From assembly GCA_963921195.1 (NCBI GenBank), contig OY992540.1, positions 172,138,896-172,202,895 on the forward strand: DNA of 64,000 nucleotides, given 5' to 3'. A program made the position numbers and the translations under genes. Positions 11,911 to 22,534 of this stretch are shown piece after piece. Origin of the DNA: Pegoplata infirma. Lineage: Eukaryota > Arthropoda > Insecta > Diptera > Anthomyiidae. The first letter of the stretch is position 1; every line of letters starts with the position of its first letter. The notes under the pieces are model-generated. The model was not told where the DNA came from, did no database searches, and worked only from the letters and a program-made list of their open reading frames with translations.

Positions 11911-13334
11911 CTACGTGTTTGCTATAGATTCTGCAATACTGCTTTGAATACTATTACACCTGCTTTTGGATTTTTGTGGGTCTAAATTAATATTTTCTTG
12001 GAATTGGTTAAGGATGTTGAGTCCTTCTTTGCAATTAATAGTGGTAAGTAAAGTTTTCATTTGTTCAGTGAACAATGTTGTTATTTTTTCTATTTCAGAA
12101 ACTTTGCTGAATCGAGGATATTCGTAAACAGGTTTTGGATTTAACATAACTGGAGCAGGAAAAGGATGTTCTCGTTTTGGAGCAAGTGCTGCAATTTTGC
12201 TGTATCTGATTTTTGTTAGTCTTTTGTTAATTTCTTGATTTCTATTAACATGATCAGGTTTTTGTCTGCCCAGTGCAGGAAATTTATTTTCATACTCCTC
12301 TTCCCCTAGGATTTGATAATAATTTTGTGTTGGATATTTTTCGACTACCTCCTTTCGACTTAAGTTGGATATCGTCATTATTTCTCGAATTGATTTTTCA
12401 GAAATCCATTTCTTACATTTTGTGGCATCAGTAGACCAATGATCTTTTGCATTGCATAAAATGCATCTTGGTGATTTGCACTTAGGTTCACATTTGGTTT
12501 GTTCTAAACAATCTTTACACTTTTGTTCCTTGCATTTATTCAAACAAATAAAAGGCTCTCCACATATAAGACATCTTTTAGCTGATTTGCATCTAGACGC
12601 TGTATGCCCTAAACGACCACAATTTTTACATTGGCGAAGAGGGGGTATATATAGATCGGTTTCAACAATTGTACCAAACATTGTAATTCTCTTGGGGATG
12701 CTTTCTGAAATGATACCAATTGTTACTGTAAATCGATAAACAGATTTTACTTCAAAATCATTGCTTTCTTCAATTTGCTCCTTGATTTTTTCAGAGCTAA
12801 AGGAGATTGGGACATTTCTAATTACAACAAATTTAGTTATAAATCTGTCTGGGATGTATGCTGTGAGTCCAGCAGCTTCTAGTTTATCGTTGACGACGAA
12901 CTCGTTCGCAGAAAGATAATTGTTGAAAGTTAGTCTAAATGTGTTGTATCCAACATTTTTGCATACAAAGTTGTTTTTAAGACCTTTTTTTCCATTAATT
13001 CAAAAAAGAACAATTCGCAGTTTTTCCTTCTGGAACTAATTTCGACTTTTGTGTTAACTATGACATAAAAAGGCCCAGCATGATTATCCGGGTAAACGTT
13101 GGGGGCTATTTGTTTTTCATTTTTATTATCACTTTCCTTACCTTCAATTGATGTTTCAGAATTTTCGGTCGATACATTTGTTCCATCAGAATTTATAGAC
13201 AAGTCAGGTTCCTCACCATTTCTTACATGATTGCCTTCATTATTCTTTAATGCCTTATTTTCACCGTCCTTTGTTGCACCTTTCCGTTTTGCTGATGATC
13301 CACCCGGATCATCATCCGCCATTTTCACCACCAC
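11911..13334 (-). pseudogene. I-clade ORF1 (Gag-like, zinc knuckles; one frameshift)
   Basis: Gag-like RNA-binding protein, about 475 codons. The N-terminal piece (13334-12930; ATG at 13334 or 13322) is acidic and Asn/Ser/Lys-rich. The C-terminal piece is open from about 12965 to 11911 and contains a domain ending near the first knuckle, then a Cys-rich block: CKNCGRLGHTASRC, CLICGEPFICLNKC, CKDC...KC, CILCNAKDH. The frames separate around a run of seven A at 12985-12991; one extra A restores a continuous frame. The stop is 39 bases upstream of ORF2, the usual LINE arrangement. Confidence 0.85.
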
Positions 13335-13543
13335 CTGTTACTGCAGATTTATTTATTTGTTATTTTTTTATAGTTTTTTTTTTTTTTTTTGCTTTGAAAA
13401 CTGTTTAAAAATTATTTGAGTCTCTGTCTCATATACACAAATAAAAACAACCGTTATTTGTGTTTGACAAAAATTTTGCCACAAAGAAAAACACTATTAA
13501 GCGCTAAAGATCTGTCGTCCACCATAGATGAAAAAGAACTGTG

Positions 13544-13556
13544 TGTCTGCGCTCTT
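13544..13556. repeat. Target-site duplication of the I-clade LINE, 5' copy
   Basis: tgtctgcgctctt, the match of 8113-8125. Minus-strand sequence read across it continues the ORF1 frame of the interrupted R1-like element. Confidence 0.88.
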
Positions 13557-13697
13557 CAAACGCTGGATACCTACCTTTACGCCGCTAACAACACCACCGC
13601 CGCCACTACCACTCACAGACGGCTTGCTTGACGCCGCCGCTGTCTCCTTCCGCGCATTTCTGGGAGGAGGCATATAGCCACCAACCAACAAAAACAC
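13557..13697 (-). pseudogene. N-terminus of the interrupted R1-like ORF1
   Basis: The first ~47 codons of R1-like ORF1, with candidate ATGs at 13697 and 13673 (MPPPRNARKE). It is Gly/Ser/Ala-rich and ends GIQRLKSAD at the duplicated target. After removal of the two inserted LINEs and the extra target copies, the frame runs directly on into the sequence at 7290 (IVNLAVRNYV). Its high GC content matches the R1-like block and not its present surroundings. Confidence 0.75.
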
Positions 13698-13920
13698 TTT
13701 TCACCAAAAATAATCAAATTTAACCCTACTTTTCTGACCAGGGAAGTCTCAACTCAGTCCAGAGGATTCCCCAACAACAACTTACTATCAAAACAACTTT
13801 CAATAGAAATGATTCTTCTTACTCCTCCACCTCTTATTCTTAGTCTTCTCACTCACAACTAACGATTTAACTTTTTCCGCACTTTCACTATTTGTTCACT
13901 CTACTGCCCACAGGACAGTA
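13698..13920 (-). other. Probable 5' leader of the R1-like element
   Basis: Sequence upstream of the R1-like ORF1 start. It includes gcccacaggacagta at 13906-13920, also present at 3764-3778 in the 3' region. The true 5' end of the element is not resolved. Confidence 0.35.
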
Positions 13921-14810
13921 GCAATTAAAAAAGAAACAACTACAATCAAATACAAAACACCTATACATCTTTCTGAGAGGAAGACAGTTATTGGTCTTCA
14001 GCCGCCCACCCAACCTTGGTCACGAGGTATCCTTGCATGACCCCTTTATTCCGCTCACACAACACCACTTACCTTAAATTAACTTCCCCCCAAACAAAAT
14101 CTTATTAGCCACACATTTTTACTTTGTTCTCGAATCAAAATTTAATTTTATTTAATATAATTCTTAAACCTAACACAAAAATTAAACTAACACTAATCAT
14201 AAAATTCTTACATACACTACAATAAACTAATCCTAAATTTTTATTTTCAGAATTTATTTTTTTAATTTAACGTCGTTTTTTAGACAAAGGGAACGATCTT
14301 ATTATGATCAAATTAGCGAATCCTGATTTCTAGGCAATTAAAATTTTAATGGCAACTCTGGCCTTAAAACCAAATTAAATAAATTTTTATTTTGGCTGCC
14401 AAGCAGCTGTTAAACAAACAAATTATTTGTAACAAAAAAATGGCAAAATAAATAAATTAAATCAAAATGAAATATAATAATTAAATAAATAAAAGTTTAA
14501 AATAAATAAATTTGTCGTTCTGGAATTTCTTTATGGTCTGGGTAAGTATAAACTAAAATTTTAACAAATAACAAAAAAAAATTACGGTGACACAAACATA
14601 AATTCTCAGCAACAATAATCCTTATAAATTTATTTTCCTATTTCGAGTAAATCATTGCTAAAGTTTAAAGGTTTTCCAAAATTCCCTGTTAAATACTTAT
14701 TAAAAATCTCATGAAAGATTAACTTAATAATGCTAAATCTCTTATCATACCAAATTTCTAATTGAAGAGATTGTTAGTTCCAACAAAAAATAGAGCTTTT
14801 TCATCTTTTT
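13921..14810. other. Non-coding, origin unclear
   Basis: No gene. The first ~170 bases (13970-14060) are moderately GC-rich and may still belong to the R1-like leader. The rest is AT-rich with many taaataaat-like stretches. An A run follows at about 14817-14835. Confidence 0.35.
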
Positions 14811-15760
14811 GTAATGAAAAAAAAAAAAAAAAAAAATAATTGATTTTTATATTTTATCTTATTTTGGTTTGCTTTAAGATTTAGAAAAAAAATAAAAATT
14901 CATACGAAAAATCGTTTTTTAATGTTTTTTGGCCACAAAATTTAAAAATTCTTCAGAGAAAAACTAATTATTTTTTTAAGTTAACTTTATATTTTTAACG
15001 TATTTTGGTTTGCTTTAAGATTTAGACAAAAAATAAAAAAAATCTAAAAATAATTTTCATACGAAAAATCGGGTTTTTAATGTTTTTTTGGCCACTTTGA
15101 ATTCGGAAAAAATTTAAAAATTCTTCAGACAAACAATTTTTTTTGAAATTAATTTTATATTTTTAATGTATTTTGGATTGCATTAGATTTTAAAAAAATA
15201 AATAAAAAAAATCTAAAAAAATTTTCATACGAAAAATCGATTTTTTAATGTTTTTTTTGCAACTTTGGCCTGAGAAAAAATTTTAAAATTCTTCAGAGAA
15301 AACATATTTTTTTAAGTCAATTTTATATTTTTATCTAATTTTGGTTTGCGTTTAGATTTAGAAAAAAAAATAAAAAATGTTCATACGAAAAATGGAATTT
15401 TTAATGTTTTTGGCCTCGGAAAAAATTGTAAAATTTTTCAGAGAAAAACTTATTTTTTTTTAAGTTAATTTTATAATATATATATAATATATAATAATAA
15501 TATAATTGATCCAATGATCAGTTTTTATTTATTTTTCCAATTTTTATTTACAACTCATTTTAAATAATTTTACCCTAACCGAGAACTGGTAACAATGACC
15601 GTCGTCTCGTTGTAGCGAAATGGACCAAGGGTTTTGGTGGGAATCGAACCCACGACCCCCTGTTTCATAGGCTAGCACGCTACCAACTAGCCTACAGGAG
15701 CCCCCAGTTAATTTTATATTTATTAACGTACTTTAGTTTGCTTGAAGATTTAGAAAAATA
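14810..15760 (+). repeat. ~145-172-bp tandem satellite (interrupted by a SINE)
   Basis: At least four diverged units share gtttgctttaagatttag, tacgaaaaatcg, ttaatgttttttggcca and attcttcagagaaaaa, in that order. The ttca of the last motif lies near 14952, 15124, 15292 and 15437, giving spacings of about 172, 168 and 145. A fifth unit is split by the SINE at 15476-15705 and resumes at 15706. The same satellite lies in opposite orientation at 32396-33010. Confidence 0.85.
15476..15705 (-). mobile_element. tRNA-derived SINE
   Basis: A 230-bp element flanked by the exact 13-bp duplication agttaattttata (15463-15475, 15706-15718). Read on the minus strand it starts with a tRNA-like head. An A box TAGGCTAGTTGG lies at 15694-15683 and a B box GGTTCGATTCC at 15650-15640, 32 bases apart as in tRNA genes. 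It ends in an AT-rich simple-repeat tail (15476-15500). Head, tail and duplication together fit a pol III-transcribed SINE moved by LINE machinery. The acceptor arm does not pair properly, so it is not a functional tRNA gene. Confidence 0.8.
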
Positions 15761-15960
15761 ATCCAAGCTAGGGCACCTGTCGACAGCACTCCCTAAACGC
15801 GAGCAGCGAAAATAATCCAAGCTAGGGCACCTGGCGACAGCAGCGAGGGTAAGTCCAACTAGGGCACCTGGCGCTCCCTAGACACGAGCTGAAAAATCCA
15901 GAAGAACTTGAGGCACCTGGCGACAGCACTCCTGAATCGCGATATACTTAGTAAACCAGA
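15761..15960. repeat. GC-rich short tandem repeat with CACCTG cores
   Basis: Four irregular units carry variants of gggcacctggcgacagcac, followed by ctccctaaacgcgagc-like sequence. The cores lie near 15772, 15824, 15863 and 15911. Each has the E-box-type hexamer CACCTG. The block is much richer in G and C than its neighbours and no coding frame is evident. Confidence 0.7.
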
Positions 15961-17520
15961 GACTTACCCAAGTGAACTGCTTCACAGCTACAAGCAAACT
16001 AAACGAGTTTGTTGATTGCTGTTGCTTCACTGTTGCCAAGTTGGAGGTTTTCCCGCTAAATCTAGCGCTTTTTGTTTGGATTTAGCGGGGGACAATTGGT
16101 TTTAACGGGAAAGGTGCTTTAGCGGGAAAATCTAGCGCTTTTTGTTTGGATTTAGTAGAAAAAATTTGGGGTTTTTCCAATTTTTCTTTTTTTCAATCGA
16201 AAACGCTAAGTTTTTCGAATTTTAGCGCTTTTTTTGTAACTTAGCAGGAGAATTTTATATTTTCCCGCTGAATTTTTTTCGGGGGTTTCTTGCGCGTTTT
16301 TAGTTAAAAGTCAATTTTAGTAGAAACAAGTAGAAAAGTTAAATTCGACTTTGCCGAATCTATGAATACCCTCCACAAAGCATTTTTTTAAAGGGTAGTA
16401 CATTTTTTAACGTGAAAAAATTAACAATTTTGATTAGAAATATTTTATTTTGAGTAAAAAACTCTTTTTTTGTCATTTAAAAATAAAAATACTAATTTTT
16501 TTTTGAGTGTAAAATTTTTTTCGAGTGTAACGTTTTTTTCACTGTAAAAATATTTTTGAGTGAATGCACACAAAATATTGTAATTTTTGTAAAAAAAAAC
16601 TAAATTTTTTTTTTGTGTTTATTTTTTTTCAGTGTAAAATTTTTTTTGAGTGTAAAACTTTTTTTGAGTTTAAAATTTTTTTCGAGTGTAATTTTTAAGT
16701 TACCAATGCTTTTAAAACTAAACAAGTTTAAAAATCATTGCTTTAAAATTAATCAAGTTTGAAAAGCATTGTTTAGTTACCACCAATGCTTTTAAAACTT
16801 GTAAAAAACACGTGGCATTTTAGATGAAACTAATCTGAAATTCAGGGTTTTGCTTATAACTTTTAAACCACTGGACCGATTGAGCTGAAATTTAATACCA
16901 AACAGACCCGGGGAACGGCAAAGATACATGCCAAGCATTAGTAGTCTCATTATTGTCTTTCGAAAGTTATCGTGTTTTTTATCTCGTAAATTCGCAAAAC
17001 ACCCTTGCCGAAATTTACTCTTTTGCTCATAACTTTTGAACCACTGGACCGATTTGGCTGGATTGCAATACCAACCTGACCAGGTAAATGACAAACATAT
17101 ATGCCAAACTTCAGTAGCCTCTGTAAAGTCTTTCAAAAGTTAGCGTGTTTTCTACGGACGGACAGACAGACGGACGGACGGACGGACATCGCTAGATCGA
17201 CTTGAAATCGATCGAGGATCATAAATATATATACTTTATGGGGTCCTAGACCAAAATTTCGAGGTGTTACAAACGGAATGACAAACTTATATATACCCTC
17301 TATCACTAGAGTGGAGGGTATAAAAATAATTTGGAGGTTTTTTTTTTAAATGTGTCTTTTTTGTCAATCAAAAATGCCAAGTTTTTCGGTTTTCAGCGTT
17401 TTTTTTTTTCGTAATTTAGCGGTAGAATTTTAAATTTTTCCTGCTAAATTAATTTTTGGCAGTTTCTAGCGCTTTTTTAGTGAAATTTAAAGGTTTTTGG
17501 TCAAAAATAGACGGCAACAG
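15961..17520. repeat. tagcgcttttt repeat split by a Helentron
   Basis: From 16045 to 16323, units with ccgctaaatctagcgctttt, gtttggatttagcggg and cgctaagtttttcg recur. A diverged copy resumes at about 17326-17500 (ccaagtttttcgg, gtaatttagcgg, cctgctaaatt, tagcgcttttttag). The Helentron at 16324-17325 sits between the copies. Confidence 0.6.
16324..17325 (+). mobile_element. Helentron-type element (DINE-1/mini-me-like), family A copy 1
   Basis: A 1.0-kb non-autonomous element. The 5' end has aacaagtagaaaagttaaat and gaataccctccac. The middle holds gagtgtaaaattttt repeats and two copies of cttttgaaccactggaccga-like sequence. Then come a (GACG)n-type microsatellite (17155-17188), the core catcgctagatcg, and tatatatactttatggggtcc. 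The end is ctagagtggagggtataaaa. Microsatellite plus (TA)n plus a hairpin-forming end is the layout described for DINE-1/mini-me Helentrons in Diptera. It encodes no protein. Confidence 0.85.
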
Positions 17521-17882
17521 TGTGTTGCTTATATACTGATTGACCCAAAAACTTAAATATATAAAGACTATGCAAGAGTCAATTCTTTTTGACGTTTAAA
17601 GGTGGTGTTAGTTTTACAAATGGTATCTTGGAAAGCTCGAAATTTTGTTTACCTTTTATTTTTCGTTTAATTTTGCTGGTTGTTTTGATTTAATTATATT
17701 CATTTCGTTATTTTATTATGTATTTTTTTATTTTCAAGTGACACAACAATAATTTTCATTCATAATTTTAAAATTTTTTAATGTTTATTTTTCATTATTC
17801 CCAAATCGTTCCCAAAAAAAAGATTGCCATCTGTATATAACGACTTCGTTATTACTGACACTACTATTCATGAGTTACCCCT
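17521..17882. other. Non-coding, nothing recognised
   Basis: AT-rich sequence between the split repeat and the left end of the Harbinger element. No gene or repeat recognised. Confidence 0.4.
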
Positions 17883-18110
17883 GTGGGTGTGTTCTGTAAC
17901 TTATGCGAAAAGTTTTCGCATCGAAAAGTATGAAACAAAAAATTCCATCGTTTCTCGATACTGGAAAAAAACTGTTTCTGTATATCAATGCGAAAACGCC
18001 AGCATTTTTATTGGAATATTCCAAGACAGCTGTCAAAAAAGTAAATAATTTAAAAATTTTTTCAAGCATTTTTATAAAAAATTAAATAAATAATTAACTA
18101 AGTGAAAATA

Positions 18111-20370
18111 ATGTTTAGTGTTGCATTAATAACTGCAGAACAATATGACAGACGAAACATGTTGAGAATCCACAGAAGAAAGTTGCGGGATGCAACTGAT
18201 CCTTTCGAAATACCAGAGCAACGGTTCAGGGAACTTTATCGCCTAAGCAGAAGAGCAGCAACTATTTTGTTGGATGAAATGAGTCCACACATGCGAAAAG
18301 GTGTCAGGAAGACATTTATTCCTCAACCAATTCGCATGTGTGCTGCATTACATTTTTTCGCCACTGGCTCTTATCATAGAGACATAGGGCAGGATTTTGC
18401 AGCAACTGTTAGCAGATCAGTGGTGTGCCGGAGTGTTCATGAAGTTGCAAACATTTTGGAACAAAAGCTCATGTCAAAATGGATTAAATTTCCAACTCCT
18501 GCTGAGTATGAGTCAATAAAGCAAAAGTAAGTCAATGTGTTCTACAATAGTTTCAAAGAGTGCTGTTTTTGCAATATTAAAGTGCCTTGCTTGAAAAGCG
18601 TAACTTATAATAACAATTTTACTTTCAGGTTTTATGAAGAGACTGGGTTTCCCGGTGTTATTGGAGCAATAGATTGCACTCACGTTAAAATTAGAACACC
18701 TGATGCTGCTGTTGAAAGGTGCTATTTGAATAGAAAAAACTACCACTCAAAAAACGTCCAACTGGTAGGTTTTTTTTTTTTTTTAATTTGTTTAATAGGA
18801 TTTTTAACGCTTCTCAATATTTATAATAATATTTATTTGTTAAAATCAAATTTACATTTTAGATTTGCGATTTTAATTTAAGAATTCTTGGGGGATATGC
18901 TAGATTTGGCGGAGCCTCCCATGATTCATTTATTTGGGAAGCATCACGCATTAGTGCTGTGCTACAACTACGCCATGAAGAAAACAATTCAAATCATTCT
19001 TGGTTATTAGGTAAGTAACATTTTCTAGCTACCTTATAACTTCTAAAGTTTGTCTTAATTTTTTTATGAAGGTGATTCCGGATACCCCCTACGTCCATGG
19101 CTGATTTCACCATACCGATCTTCAGCAAACGAAAATGAAAGGAAATTTAATACACACAGAAAATAATATCGTGATTTTTTTTTTAATTAAAAGTGGATTT
19201 GATATTAAATTTAACTTCAATTAAACATTTTAATTGATTCAATTAATGTTTTAATTGAATTCTTAACTTTACTGAAAATAAAAATAAAATAAACAAACGA
19301 AACCGGTTTTGTATGCATTAGTGTTAGTAGCCAATGAAAAAATAAAATGCAAAAAACAACAAAAAAAACTTTTGAACTATTGTTTTGTATATTTTGGTGG
19401 TAGCAGCCAATGAATACATAAAAGCAACAAAAGAATTTAGTTTTATTGTTTTCTTTAAGGCGAGCGGTCGTTGCGGATAAAGTGTTTTGCTAATAAAATG
19501 TGTACAGTTGTGTTTTGCACATTGAAATATAATACAATTTTTTTTTTGTTTCAACTTTACTAAGGCGACAAAAATGTATGCAATAACAAGATTTCAAAAT
19601 AAAAATGTAATTTTAAATAGTTATTGTTATTTTAAAATACTACTATGATGTTTCTATGCAAAACTATACCAAGTGTTTATATTTAATAAAGAAAATAAAT
19701 TTCTTAATAATATAAAACAAAAACATTCTATGTTTATTTATTTTAGGGTATTTTTTGAAGTTCATCTTTTAAAATTAAATTGAGTTTTGGTCTTTTTTCA
19801 ATAAAAATTTGTATGTGAATCAATAAACCTATATTATTGATTTCAATTTTATATTATTTTTTTTTTAAGTTTATTTAATTACAATTTTGATTGGTTTTCC
19901 ATTTTATTTTCAATTAAAAATTTAATTGATTCAATTAACAATTTAATTAAGTTTTAAAACTATTTTCAAACAAAATGAGTAATTAATATGCGCATTTTCG
20001 TGATACGTCCGAAATCAATTAATTTTTTAATTGAATCAACGAATTTCGTAATTGAAATTTATTTTTATTTTTTTCTGTGCAGACTCGAAATTGTGTTGAG
20101 CGATTAAATGGTGTGTTGAAGTCCGTATTTAGATGTTTGCAGGGCAAGCTATGCGCAACTCCTCAGACTGCTGGAAAACTGATAAATGCCTGCACAGTTT
20201 TGCACAACTTTAGACAGGCACATGGACTACTAGGCGATGTTGTTTTATATGAAGAAGAGTCCATTAACAACGTAGCAAATAATGGCGAAGAGGAAGTAGT
20301 AGATCAGCCCCTCCGGGAAGCTGAACGATTGCGAGACAGATTGAAGGAAAGATTTTGCCGCCAAACCTAG
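18111..20370 (+). pseudogene. PIF/Harbinger transposase (HARBI1-like), disrupted by insertion
   Basis: DDE-type transposase, about 357 residues over four exons, the usual HARBI1-like size. Exons are 18111-18526, 18629-18764, 18863-19010 and 19072 onward. All three introns have GT-AG borders and preserve the frame. ATG is taken at 18111, because the open frame before it begins with GTG. Motifs include GAIDCTHVKIRTP (D154), HDSFIW (D205), GDSGYPLRPWL (D235) and the RNCVERLNGVLKSVFRCL motif (E268), the Harbinger DDE signature; I do not assign which D is catalytic. The last exon is split after FNT (19154) by a 925-bp insertion and resumes at about 20080, ending TAG at 20370. An uninterrupted parent would have been plausible and intact; this copy is not. 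Confidence 0.85.
19155..20079 (+). mobile_element. 925-bp element with CACAG/CTGTG ends, inserted in the transposase exon
   Basis: It begins CACAGAAAATAATATCG and ends ATTTTTTTCTGTG, with (CA) next to both ends. It interrupts the last transposase exon. Its reverse complement, closely similar over its whole length, lies at 20416-21354. The short open frames inside have no recognisable domain. Confidence 0.85.
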
Positions 20371-20415
20371 TATAACTTCAAAACTTTTCAAGGTATATTG
20401 AAATTTATAATCCCA

Positions 20416-21354
20416 CACAGAAAAAAATAAAAATGAATTTCAATTACGAAATTCGTTGATTCAATTAAAAAATTAATTGATTTCGGACGTATCACGAAAA
20501 TGCGCATATTAATTACTCATTTTGTTTGAAAATAGTTTTAAAACTTAATTAAATTGTTAATTGAATCAATTAAAGTTTTAATTGAAAATAAAATGAAGAA
20601 CTTATTAAAATTGTAATTAAATAAACTAAAAAAAATTAATTGCAAATTGAAAATCAATAATATAGATTTATTGATTCACATAAAATGCTTAATTGAAAAA
20701 AGACCAAAACTCAATTAAATTTTAAAAGTTAAACTTCAAAAAATGCCCTAAAATAAATAAACATTGAATTTTTTTTGTTGTATATTATTAAGAAATTTTT
20801 TTCTTTATTATTTTAAACAGTTGGTATAGTTTTGCATAGAAACATTTTAAAATATCAATAACAATTTAAAACTACATTTTTATTTTTAAATTTTGTTATT
20901 GCATGCATTTTTGTCGCTTTAGTAAAGTTGAAACAAAAAAAATTATATTATATTTCAATGTGCAAAACACAAGGCAAATGCCTCATATTTTTTGTTTCAA
21001 CTGTACACATTTCATTAGCAAATCACTTTATCCGCAACGACCACTCGCCTTAAAGAAAACAATGAAACTAAATTTTTTTGTTGCGTTTTATGTATTCTTT
21101 GTCTGCTACCACTAAAATATACAAAACAATAGTTCAAAAGTTTTTTTGTTGTTTTTTGCATTATTATTTTTTCATTGGCTACTAACACTAATGCATACAA
21201 AACCGGTTTCGTTTGTTTATTTTATTTTTGTTTTAAGTAAAGTTAAGAATTCAATTAAAACATTAATTGAATCAATTAAAATGTTTAATTGAAGTTAAAT
21301 TTAATATCAAATCCATTTTTAATTAAAAAAAAAATTACGATATTATTTTCTGTG
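20416..21354 (-). mobile_element. Second copy of the CACAG/CTGTG element, inverted
   Basis: The inverted copy of 19155-20079. Shared landmarks include gcggataaagtg/cactttatccgc, the block with tttcggacgtatcacgaaaa, and identical terminal CACAG. It is flanked by CA on both sides (20414-20415, 21355-21356). The two copies form a stem of about 0.93 kb with a ~336-bp loop that holds the last part of the transposase. Confidence 0.85.
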
Positions 21355-21589
21355 CAGCACTTTTTAAAAATATACTTACTCTACATTCCAAGAAATTGCT
21401 TTAAATATAAAATTGTTAAAAGTTTAATTTTATTACATATTTATACAATTTATTAAAAGTAATTAGAAAGTAAATTACTAGGTTACTAACATTACTAAGA
21501 TACTAGTTTTCAAGGTTTTAAACTTTTTTTAAAATGTGAAATACCTAAAAAAAAACATATAATTATATAATATAATTATAAATTTTAGC

Positions 21590-22245
21590 CAAGTACATAG
21601 CCCAAAATAAATTTCGAGATATCATTAAAAAATCTTGCAAATTTTACCCATGTACATAGGCCAAAGTAAATGACCAAAATTGTCAAATCAAAAACAAAAG
21701 AGGCTACTCTCCAAAATTCGTGATTTACTTCGATGAAATTTAAGATTTCTTTTTTAAATGATATCTCGAAAACTGTATAGACAATAGTGTAAATTTAGGC
21801 TTACATAAAATGTATGAACCATTTCCTAAATATCCCACCGGAAAAAGCAGCCCTATCTGTTTTTGTTTTGACAATTTTGGTCATTTTCTTTCGCCTATTT
21901 ACTTGGGTAAAATTTTAAATATTTTTTTTAAATGATATCTCGAAATCTGTGCGGACAATATATAAATTTTAGCATCCATAAAATCTATAAGCCATTGCCC
22001 AAATATCCGACTGGGGAAGGTAGCCCCTTCTGTTTTTGTTTTGACAATTTTTTTTTCATTTACTTTGGCCTACGTACTTGAGTAAAATTTACAAGATTTT
22101 TTTTTTAAATAATATCTCTAAAACTATGTTGACAGTGGTGTTAATTTTTTGTTGGAAATGGTGTACATTTTGGCATGCAAAAACTATAAGCCATTGCCTA
22201 AAAATTCTGCTTGGAAAAGTTACCCCTTTTTTTTTGAAGATTTTG
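21590..22245. repeat. ~175-bp tandem repeat
   Basis: Units contain aatgatatctcgaaaact, cataaaatctataagccat, ccctatctgtttttgttttg and cttgggtaaaattt. The atatct motif is at 21761, 21935 and 22112 (spacings 174 and 177). A partial unit in reverse orientation lies at 21600-21715, so the array starts as an inverted repeat. Confidence 0.75.
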
Positions 22246-22378
22246 GTCGTTTACTGGGTTTTTTTTTTTTACATATTACGTTTATTGTGTTTTATATACA
22301 TATGTACATTAATGCATTGCTTATACATCGGTATTTATATATGTAAAAAAAAAATAAAACCCAGTAAACGACCAAAAT
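22242..22378. repeat. Inverted repeat, ~35-bp arms
   Basis: tggtcgtttactgggttttt near 22245 is inverted as aaaacccagtaaacgacca near 22358, with a ~65-bp AT-rich loop. It is either the remnant of a small foldback element or an extension of the tandem repeat beside it. Confidence 0.65.
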
Positions 22379-22534
22379 ATTTCATATATACATATATTTA
22401 TATTTCAATTTGCCACCGATATCTATCTTTGGGTAGCTAACTTCATACCCTTGGTGGTGGCAGAGGAATTTTACCTCCAGGCAATGGTGGTGGTTGTGTG
22501 GAAGATGGCAACTGTTGTGGCAGTGGAGGTTATA

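Larger units (their letters stand above)
8126..13543 (-). mobile_element. Nearly complete I-clade non-LTR retrotransposon
   Basis: A 5.4-kb LINE on the minus strand. The 5' end is at about 13543, then a ~210-bp leader, ORF1 (13334-11911), a 39-bp spacer, ORF2 (11871-8339) and a 3' UTR ending in a T run on the plus strand (a poly(A) tail) at 8126-8141. The 13-bp duplication tgtctgcgctctt flanks it exactly (8113-8125, 13544-13556). An RNase H domain downstream of RT plus a zinc-knuckle ORF1 puts it in the I group. Each ORF carries what looks like one single-base lesion, so the insertion seems young compared with the R1-like element it interrupts. Confidence 0.88.

Noticed and set aside
15640..15705. 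Functional tRNA gene on the minus strand
   Set aside because: A and B boxes are present, but the acceptor arm does not pair, and the unit is flanked by a 13-bp target duplication with a simple-repeat tail. This indicates a SINE.
15761..15960. CTCF-type insulator sites
   Set aside because: The units contain acctggcg-like sequence, but the match to the known core is poor; only the E-box hexamer is kept in all units.
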